Positions 12,808 to 18,497 of a DNA stretch of 18,497 nucleotides are shown here, piece by piece. The notes under the pieces were generated by a model. It was given only the letters and a program-made list of their open reading frames with translations, was not told where the DNA came from and did no database searches. The position numbers were made by a program, and so were the translations under genes. How positions within the stretch are numbered: the first letter of the stretch is position 1; each line of letters starts with the position of its first letter. Origin of the DNA: Porphyromonadaceae bacterium UBA7087 (GTDB lineage: Bacteria > Bacteroidota > Bacteroidia > Bacteroidales > Muribaculaceae); the NCBI GenBank assembly GCA_002493515.1, contig DKYZ01000118.1:37285-55781 (forward strand). Direction: 5' to 3'.

Positions 12808-15054
12808 ATGAATACCTATCTCCCGCAACCGCCCGAAGCAGAAGACCGAATGGTGGAAGACGCCTTCCAGGACGTCCTCCAGACCTACCTCGCCAGCAAC
12901 CACCGCAAGAAGGTGGAGATCATAGAGCGTGCCTACCGCTTCGCAAAATCGGCACACGCCGGAGTGCGCCGCCGCAGCGGCGAGCCCTATATCCTCCATC
13001 CGATCGCTGTCGCCAAGATCGTAATCTCCGAGCTCGGCCTCGGCTCCACGTCTATATGCGCCGCCCTCCTCCACGATGTGGTGGAAGACACGGAATACAC
13101 CCGTGAGGACATAGAGGCCGCCTTCGGCGAGAAAATCGCCTCGATCGTGGAGGGACTCACGAAAATCTCCGGCGGCATCTTCGGCGACAAGGCGTCGGTG
13201 CAGGCCGAGAATTTCCGCAAGCTGCTGCTCTCCATGTCGTCTGACATACGGGTGGTGCTCATAAAGATGGCCGACCGCCTCCACAATATGCGCACCCTCG
13301 GCTCCATGCGTCCAGAGAAGCAATACAAGATAGCCGGCGAGACCCTATACGTCTACGCTCCACTCGCCCACCGCCTCGGACTCTTCGCAATAAAGCAGGA
13401 ACTCGAGGACCTCGCTTTCAAATACGAGCATCCGCAGATATACGCCGAGATAAAACAGAAGGTCTCGCTCACCGAGCAACACCGCCATGAAATCGTGGAG
13501 GAATTCGTGAAACCCGTAAGGCAGAAGCTCGACGAGGCAGGATTCAAATACGAGATAAAGGCACGCGTGAAGAGCGCCTACTCCATCTACAACAAGATGG
13601 AGACCAAGAAGGTGCCATTCGAAGAAATATACGACATTTACGCCGTCAGGGTGATTTTCGAGAATGACGACGACTCACTCGAGAAGCTGCGTTGCTGGCA
13701 GATCTACACATTCTTCACCGACGGCCACCGCATCCATCCCGACCGCCTGCGCGACTGGACATCCACACCCAAGGCAAACGGATACCGCGCGCTCCACCTC
13801 ACGGCAATGGGACCCGAGGGGAAATGGATAGAGGTGCAGATCCGCTCACGGAAAATGGACGAGATCGCCGAACGCGGCTATGCCGCCCACTGGAAATACA
13901 AGACCGGAGTGCATGACGACGAGACCGAGCTCGACAACTGGATGAACACCATCAAGGATATACTCGCCAATCCCGAGCCCAACGCCATCGACTTCCTCGA
14001 CACAATAAAGCTAAATCTCTTCTCTTCCGAGATATATGTCTTCACCCCGCTGGGCGACCTCATCACCCTACCCTCCGGCTCCACCGTGCTCGACATGGCC
14101 TTCGCCATCCACTCGGAGCTCGGCATGCACTGTGTGGCTGGAAAAATCAACCATAAGCTCGTGCCTATCTCCTACCGGCTCGACAGCGGAGACCAGGTGG
14201 AGATAATCACTTCCGAATCGCAGGCCCCGCAGTCGGAATGGATGCAATATTGCCATTCCGCAAAGGCCCAGAACCGTCTGCGCGCCATCCTGCGCAAAGA
14301 CCGCAAGCAGCTTTGCGAGCGCGGGCAGCGACTCTTCAACGACTTCATGGAGAAGGAGAACTTCACTCCGACGCCCGAGACCATGTCGAAGATTCTCGGC
14401 TATTACCATCTCCCGGCCAAGGAAGACCTCTTCCTGATGCTGGCCAACGACGAGATAAACCTCTCGGCCAAAGAGCTCAAGGAGGCAACACGCAGTCGCC
14501 GCTCGCTGCTTCGGAAGCTGATACGCAATCCCTTCGCCTCGCGCAAGAACACCCAGAGCGGCAATGCGGCGGAAACCGACGGCGAGGAGCGTCCGAAAAT
14601 CAACCGCAAGGAGGTCTTCGTGCTCCATCCCGACGATCCGGAGCCCAACTACCGGCTCGACACCTGCTGCAGCCCCATCCCGGGCGACGACGTGCTCGGC
14701 TTCGTGGACGACGACGAGATGGTAGTGCTCCACAAGGTGTCATGCCCCAACGCCATGCGTCTCAAAAGCGCGTATGGCTCGCGCCTGGTTGCAACCAAAT
14801 GGGGAGGGACGGCCAGGAAGTTCCTCGCCACCATCTCAATCGACGGCATCGACCGCCATGGCATCCTCGAGGAGATCGCGGCCGCCGTCTCCCAGAAACT
14901 GGGCATAAACATACGCGGCCTCAACATAGCCGCCCGACAGGAGGTGTTCCACTGCGAGCTTTCCGTGCAAGTAGACAGCACCGAGACCGTCGAGCTCATC
15001 TGCGACACCCTCAAGAAGATAAAAGATGTAAAATTCGCCAAGCGCACGTCGTGA
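12808..15054 (+). CDS. rel: Bifunctional (p)ppGpp synthetase/hydrolase, RelA/SpoT family
   Basis: A 748-residue cytoplasmic Rel protein that makes and degrades the stringent-response alarmone. Domains in order: HD hydrolase (about 35-190) with RRRSGEPYILHP (His64), LLHDVVEDTEY (His89-Asp90) and KMADRLHNMRT (Asp156), all metal ligands present; synthetase (about 240-365) with RVKSAYSIYNK, DIYAVRVIF, TPKANGYRALHLT, EVQIRS (Glu342) and AERGYAAHWKYK; TGS (about 408-468, IYVFTPLGDLITLPSG); a linker with a CCSPIPGDD zinc/CC-type segment (about 619-630); and a C-terminal ACT domain (about 672-746). Both catalytic halves look intact, so bifunctional activity is predicted. It has its own promoter and is followed 32 bases later by a PgpH-like gene. 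Bacteroidales usually have two such paralogues; which this is cannot be told from one window. Confidence 0.95.
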   Translation: MNTYLPQPPEAEDRMVEDAFQDVLQTYLASNHRKKVEIIERAYRFAKSAHAGVRRRSGEPYILHPIAVAKIVISELGLGSTSICAALLHDVVEDTEYTREDIEAAFGEKIASIVEGLTKISGGIFGDKASVQAENFRKLLLSMSSDIRVVLIKMADRLHNMRTLGSMRPEKQYKIAGETLYVYAPLAHRLGLFAIKQELEDLAFKYEHPQIYAEIKQKVSLTEQHRHEIVEEFVKPVRQKLDEAGFKYEIKARVKSAYSIYNKMETKKVPFEEIYDIYAVRVIFENDDDSLEKLRCWQIYTFFTDGHRIHPDRLRDWTSTPKANGYRALHLTAMGPEGKWIEVQIRSRKMDEIAERGYAAHWKYKTGVHDDETELDNWMNTIKDILANPEPNAIDFLDTIKLNLFSSEIYVFTPLGDLITLPSGSTVLDMAFAIHSELGMHCVAGKINHKLVPISYRLDSGDQVEIITSESQAPQSEWMQYCHSAKAQNRLRAILRKDRKQLCERGQRLFNDFMEKENFTPTPETMSKILGYYHLPAKEDLFLMLANDEINLSAKELKEATRSRRSLLRKLIRNPFASRKNTQSGNAAETDGEERPKINRKEVFVLHPDDPEPNYRLDTCCSPIPGDDVLGFVDDDEMVVLHKVSCPNAMRLKSAYGSRLVATKWGGTARKFLATISIDGIDRHGILEEIAAAVSQKLGINIRGLNIAARQEVFHCELSVQVDSTETVELICDTLKKIKDVKFAKRTS

Positions 15055-15086
15055 CCACGGCGACGCGCCTCTGAACACCACCGGAT

Positions 15087-17204
15087 ATGAAGAATTTCTT
15101 TTCAAAGATCAATCTCGTCAGGATCGGGCTTGCGGCCGCGGCTGTGGCCATAATCCTGCTCCTGCTCCCCCATGCCGACCACCAGTCGTATTCCTACGAG
15201 CTCAACCAGCCCTGGAAATACCCGCTTCTGACGGCCGATTTCGACATGCCCATCATGCGCGACTCGGCCTCGGCCAACGCCATGCGCGACAGCATCGACC
15301 GGGCGTTCATCCCCATTGTGAAGCGAAAGCCGCAGGTGGCCGTCGTGTCGCTGGCCAAGTTCTCCAAGATAACGGAGAGCCATTTCACCCCGAAGCAGGC
15401 CTCGCTCGCGTTCTCGCTCCTGAAGGATGTATATTCCGACGGCGTGATCGGCACCAAGGTATACGACGCGGTCTATACAAAGGGGGTCAGGTCGCTGCGG
15501 ATCGCCGACAACTCCGAGGGACCCAGCTCAGTCTCCAAAATCGATGTCTCCGGAATGCGTTCCCCGGCCAAGGCATTCGAGTATATCGACTCCCTCTACC
15601 GCCTCAACACCGGAGAGGAGACCCTTCCCCCGGAGATGGCCAAGGCCCTCAACATATGCATCAACCCCAATGTGGTCGTTGACACCGTCAACGACACAAA
15701 ATACCGCAACCAGGAGTACCTCAACGTCACCGGTGCCACCGGAATCATCAAGAAGGGCCAGAGGATAGTAGACCGAGGAGAGATCGTGTATCCGCAGATC
15801 TTCACCAACCTCAACACCTACATGCAAATGCTGGACACCAACCAGGGTGAGACGGCACACACTTATTTCACCATCGGACAGGCCCTCTACATCATCATCG
15901 CCTTCACCGTGCTCTATCTCTTCCTGGCGTGCTACCGCAAGAGGTTTTTCGGCAACGTCAGGCAGATGTCGTTCCTGATGCTATTCATCACCCTGTTCGT
16001 GATATTCACGATCGTGATGTTCGAGTATGTCCCCAACGGCATATATCTTGTGCCGTATGCAGCCGTCCCGGTTATAATCCTCGTCTTCTTCGACGCGCGC
16101 ACCGCCATATTCTCGCTGCTCACGACGGTGCTCATCGCAGCTCTGGTGGCGACATTCCAGTTCCAGTTCATCTTCATGGAGCTCACGGTAGGCCTCATCG
16201 CCACCTTCAGCATACGCCAGCTCAGCCGACGCTCCCAGCTGCTGCGCACCGCCCTCTTCACTTTCCTGACTTATGTGGTGACATATTTCGCAATCTGTCT
16301 TATATCGGAAGGCAACCTGAGCCAGTTCCAGTGGCGCACGGTCGGACTGTTCGCCATCAACGCCGTGATCCTCTCCTTCGCCTATATCCTCATCCTGCTC
16401 TTCGAGAAGACATTCGGTTTCACCTCGACAGTGACGCTCGTGGAGCTAAGCGACATCAACAACCCGTTGCTGCGGCGCCTGGCGGAGGAAGCCCCCGGCA
16501 CGTTCCAGCACTCGATGCAGGTATCGACCCTCGCCACGGAGGCAGCGCGGGCCATAGGGGCCAACACGACCCTTGTGCGCACGGGCGCGCTATATCATGA
16601 CATAGGCAAACTCGAGAGCCCTGTCTTCTTCACTGAGAATCAGCATGGAGTCAATCCCCACGAGGGCCTTGACCCGGAGACAAGCGCTCAGAAGATAATA
16701 TCCCACGTCACGGCGGGCCTCACACTCGCCTCCAAGGAGAAGCTCCCGGCCAAGATAAAGGATTTCATCTCCGAGCACCATGGCAAGGGAATCACACGCT
16801 ATTTCTACAACACTGCCGTCAACCGCAATCCCGACAAGACGGTGGATATAGAGAAATTCCGGTACCCTGGTCCGAACCCGCGGTCGAAGGAGACGGCGAT
16901 CCTGATGATGGCCGACAGCGTGGAGGCCGCGTCAAGAAGTCTGAAGGACTATTCGCCGGAGTCAATCAATACGCTGGTGGACAGAATCATCGACACCCAG
17001 ATGCACGACGGGCTGTTCAAGGACTCCCCGATATCGTTCAAGGATGTGGAGACCGTGAAAGACACTTTCAAGAAGCGTCTGGCCACAATCTATCATTCGC
17101 GGGTGGCATATCCGGAGATTAAGAAGAAGACAACGGACGAGACTCCCAAGTCTGCCGAGACAGCCAAGACTGTTGAGACGGATAAAACGAATACGGTGCC
17201 TTAA
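15087..17204 (+). CDS. 7TM-HD phosphodiesterase, PgpH-like
   Basis: A 705-residue integral membrane protein of the 7TMR-HD family. A first hydrophobic helix (about 11-28) precedes a large extracytoplasmic domain (about 29-260), then about seven membrane helices (265-440, for example LYIIIAFTVLYLFLACY and VIILVFFDARTAIFSLL), and a cytoplasmic HD domain (about 470-640). HD metal ligands are in place: FQH (His475), YHDIGK (His504-Asp505), SHVTAG (His540), EHHGKG (His564-His565) and MADS (Asp610). In Listeria the PgpH homologue hydrolyses c-di-AMP and is inhibited by (p)ppGpp; that activity is inferred here. The C-terminal 25 residues are a Lys/Thr/Glu-rich repetitive tail. It lies 32 bases after rel and probably shares its transcript. 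Confidence 0.9.
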   Translation: MKNFFSKINLVRIGLAAAAVAIILLLLPHADHQSYSYELNQPWKYPLLTADFDMPIMRDSASANAMRDSIDRAFIPIVKRKPQVAVVSLAKFSKITESHFTPKQASLAFSLLKDVYSDGVIGTKVYDAVYTKGVRSLRIADNSEGPSSVSKIDVSGMRSPAKAFEYIDSLYRLNTGEETLPPEMAKALNICINPNVVVDTVNDTKYRNQEYLNVTGATGIIKKGQRIVDRGEIVYPQIFTNLNTYMQMLDTNQGETAHTYFTIGQALYIIIAFTVLYLFLACYRKRFFGNVRQMSFLMLFITLFVIFTIVMFEYVPNGIYLVPYAAVPVIILVFFDARTAIFSLLTTVLIAALVATFQFQFIFMELTVGLIATFSIRQLSRRSQLLRTALFTFLTYVVTYFAICLISEGNLSQFQWRTVGLFAINAVILSFAYILILLFEKTFGFTSTVTLVELSDINNPLLRRLAEEAPGTFQHSMQVSTLATEAARAIGANTTLVRTGALYHDIGKLESPVFFTENQHGVNPHEGLDPETSAQKIISHVTAGLTLASKEKLPAKIKDFISEHHGKGITRYFYNTAVNRNPDKTVDIEKFRYPGPNPRSKETAILMMADSVEAASRSLKDYSPESINTLVDRIIDTQMHDGLFKDSPISFKDVETVKDTFKKRLATIYHSRVAYPEIKKKTTDETPKSAETAKTVETDKTNTVP

Positions 17205-17263
17205 ACGTTTATATTTAAAATACGTCAAACAATTCGGCGCCCTGTCGTCGCCGGCTCTCCTGT

Positions 17264-17293
17264 CGTTCATCGTTTATCGTTAATAGTTAATAC
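17264..17293 (-). repeat. Junction repeat, reverse orientation, after the PgpH-like gene
   Basis: The + strand reads CGTTCATCGTTTATCGTTAA followed by TAGTTAATAC; its complement contains TTAACGATAAACGATGAACG, the same GATAAACGAT core as at ribH and phoH. It ends eight bases before the next start codon at 17301. The rest of the spacer 17205-17263 shows no gene and only a weak CGGCG/CGCCG stem. Confidence 0.7.
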
Positions 17294-17300
17294 TACCCCC

Positions 17301-17837
17301 ATGACCGCCACCATTATCGTCCTCAGCTGTGTTCTATGGGTTGCCGCCCTCGCCGTGCTCCCCTTCAGGCAGATTCTCGCGCCCGTGCTCTCCTTTCTGG
17401 GGCTGCTGACGCTTAGTTTCGCCACCAACGACGCCGGTTTCCCATTGCTTCCCGTCAACAACGTCATCCTCGTGGGATGGCTCTGCATGACGACTGTGGT
17501 GACGCTCGCCACCCTGATGCAGCCCGCTCCCGTGCTCAGCCAGACACGCGGTATGGGCTATATACTGGCCGGAGCCATCGTCGGGCTTGCAGTGGGGCTG
17601 CTCGGATTCACTGTCTCCTCATCGGTCAGCATGCTCTACGGTATCATGATAGTGGGGGTCGTGGTAGGAATCTTCTTCGGGTTCCTGCTCTACACCAACA
17701 CCCCAGCCGGACGCCCGGTAAACATCACCTCCGGTTTCTTTTTCAAATATCTCCTGGCCAAGGGCTTTCCGACGGCGATCACCGTGATGCAGATCGGGGT
17801 GGTGCTGGTATTGCTCATCGCCATTCATAATTTTTGA
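17301..17837 (+). CDS. Polytopic inner-membrane protein, unknown function
   Basis: A 178-residue, almost wholly hydrophobic protein with about six membrane helices (roughly 3-20, 25-41, 52-73, 86-104, 110-130 and 158-175). Loops are short; the most polar parts are MQPAPVLSQTRGMG (about 73-86) and YTNTPAGRPVNITSG (about 131-145). I recognise no family motif or charged residues within the helices that would suggest a transporter. It starts right after a junction repeat and ends nine bases before the next gene. A Bacteroidetes-restricted conserved hypothetical is my best description. Confidence 0.75.
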   Translation: MTATIIVLSCVLWVAALAVLPFRQILAPVLSFLGLLTLSFATNDAGFPLLPVNNVILVGWLCMTTVVTLATLMQPAPVLSQTRGMGYILAGAIVGLAVGLLGFTVSSSVSMLYGIMIVGVVVGIFFGFLLYTNTPAGRPVNITSGFFFKYLLAKGFPTAITVMQIGVVLVLLIAIHNF

Positions 17838-17846
17838 AAACAAGAC

Positions 17847-18497
17847 ATGAACTTTAAATTGCTCAAGATACTCTCACCTCTGCTCTCGCTCACGCTCTGC
17901 GTGGGCGCAGCTTCGATATCCATACCGGCCTCCGGACAGGAGGCCGCGCACAACAAACGCAAGATAACGGTCGAGAAGCCCGACCTCGAGAAGATAAAGG
18001 AGGCTACGCTCAACCCCTCCAGCCCGTTCTATTTCCCGAAACTCATGGCGAAATACACGCGCAACGACACCACCATGACCAATGAGGAATACCGTAATTT
18101 CTATCTGGGATACATGTTCCAGGAGGATTACGACCCTTACCGGACGTCGCCCTATTCCGGTGTCACCGACGAGCTGCGCCAGAAGGCGTCGCACAGCAAG
18201 GAGGAGATCGACACGATCCGCAAGTATGCGGAGCTGACTCTGCGCGACAACCCGTTTGACCTACGCCAGATGTCGTTTCTGGTGCATGTGCTCAAGGAGA
18301 AGCGCAAGGACATGAGCGCCAAGATATGGGAATATCGTCTGGAGCACCTGCTGGGTGCGATAAAGAGCACCGGCACGGGCGAAGACGAGGAGAATGCCTG
18401 GTATGTCATTTACCCGATGCACGAGTATGACATGGTGCAGCTACTGGGCTACGAGGCCACAGACGCGGCGTTCATCGAGCCGGGCTACGACTACCTG
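17847..18497 (+). CDS. DUF4919-like secreted protein (3' truncated)
   Basis: An open frame from ATG 17847 to the window edge, 217 codons without stop, so incomplete at the 3' end. It opens with a cleavable-type signal peptide (NFKLLKILSPLLSLTLCVGA, cleavage probably after ASG near residue 30). The mature start NPSSPFYFPKLMAKY, then NDTTMTNEEYRNFYLGYMFQEDYDPYR, matches the DUF4919 family, which is common in Bacteroidales and has no known function. Later parts (KYAELTLRDNPFDLRQMSFLVHVL) are helical and TPR-like. It begins nine bases after the membrane protein gene, so the two are probably cotranscribed. Confidence 0.85.
   Translation, partial: MNFKLLKILSPLLSLTLCVGAASISIPASGQEAAHNKRKITVEKPDLEKIKEATLNPSSPFYFPKLMAKYTRNDTTMTNEEYRNFYLGYMFQEDYDPYRTSPYSGVTDELRQKASHSKEEIDTIRKYAELTLRDNPFDLRQMSFLVHVLKEKRKDMSAKIWEYRLEHLLGAIKSTGTGEDEENAWYVIYPMHEYDMVQLLGYEATDAAFIEPGYDYL

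Noticed and set aside
14238..15074. A 278-codon + strand frame inside rel
   Set aside because: It is an out-of-frame reading of the conserved TGS-to-ACT half of Rel, rich in Arg, Pro and Gln as expected for a shifted GC-rich frame.

Overview
This window looks like a chromosomal segment of a Bacteroidales bacterium. The pieces I can see fit Muribaculaceae or a close relative, but the family is inferred. The evidence is the set of Bacteroidetes-type proteins (DUF2027-Smr, DUF4919, a GH13 enzyme with a probable type IX secretion tail), -7 promoter boxes of the form TAnnTTTG, and start codons mostly without a Shine-Dalgarno. Coding sequence is GC-rich and intergenic DNA is strikingly AT-rich. I see no phage, insertion sequence, CRISPR array, tRNA or rRNA.

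Layout. Bases 1-3229 (+) carry the recF 3' end, a DUF721/DciA-like gene, a hotdog thioesterase, an SIS-only arabinose-5-phosphate isomerase (kdsD type), a helical-repeat protein of unknown function and ribH. Bases 3230-3643 hold no protein gene. They contain a strong hairpin after ribH and then a long imperfect hairpin followed by an intrinsic terminator on the + strand, which together look like an unannotated structured RNA. Bases 3644-5341 (-) carry a membrane-anchored coiled-coil protein, a single-domain PAS protein and a tiny repetitive lipoprotein. Bases 5342-5735 are an AT-rich divergent promoter region. From 5736 (+) come sufB, a phoH-like ATPase, a DUF2027-Smr protein, a DUF695 protein and a large secreted GH13 enzyme closed by a terminator near 12691-12741. 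A new promoter then drives a bifunctional RelA/SpoT homologue, followed by a PgpH-like 7TM-HD phosphodiesterase, a polytopic membrane protein and the start of a DUF4919 protein that runs off the window.

How the genes work together. Most are housekeeping or stress functions: replication and repair (recF, DUF721), Kdo/LPS precursor (kdsD), riboflavin (ribH), Fe-S assembly (sufB), RNA-linked ATPase (phoH), and two nucleotide second messengers (Rel for (p)ppGpp, PgpH-like for probable c-di-AMP) made from adjacent genes. The least explained signals are the candidate small RNA at about 3530-3637, a family of short AT-rich repeats at gene junctions that supplies the last codons and stops of ribH and phoH, and a sufB gene without sufC or sufD beside it.
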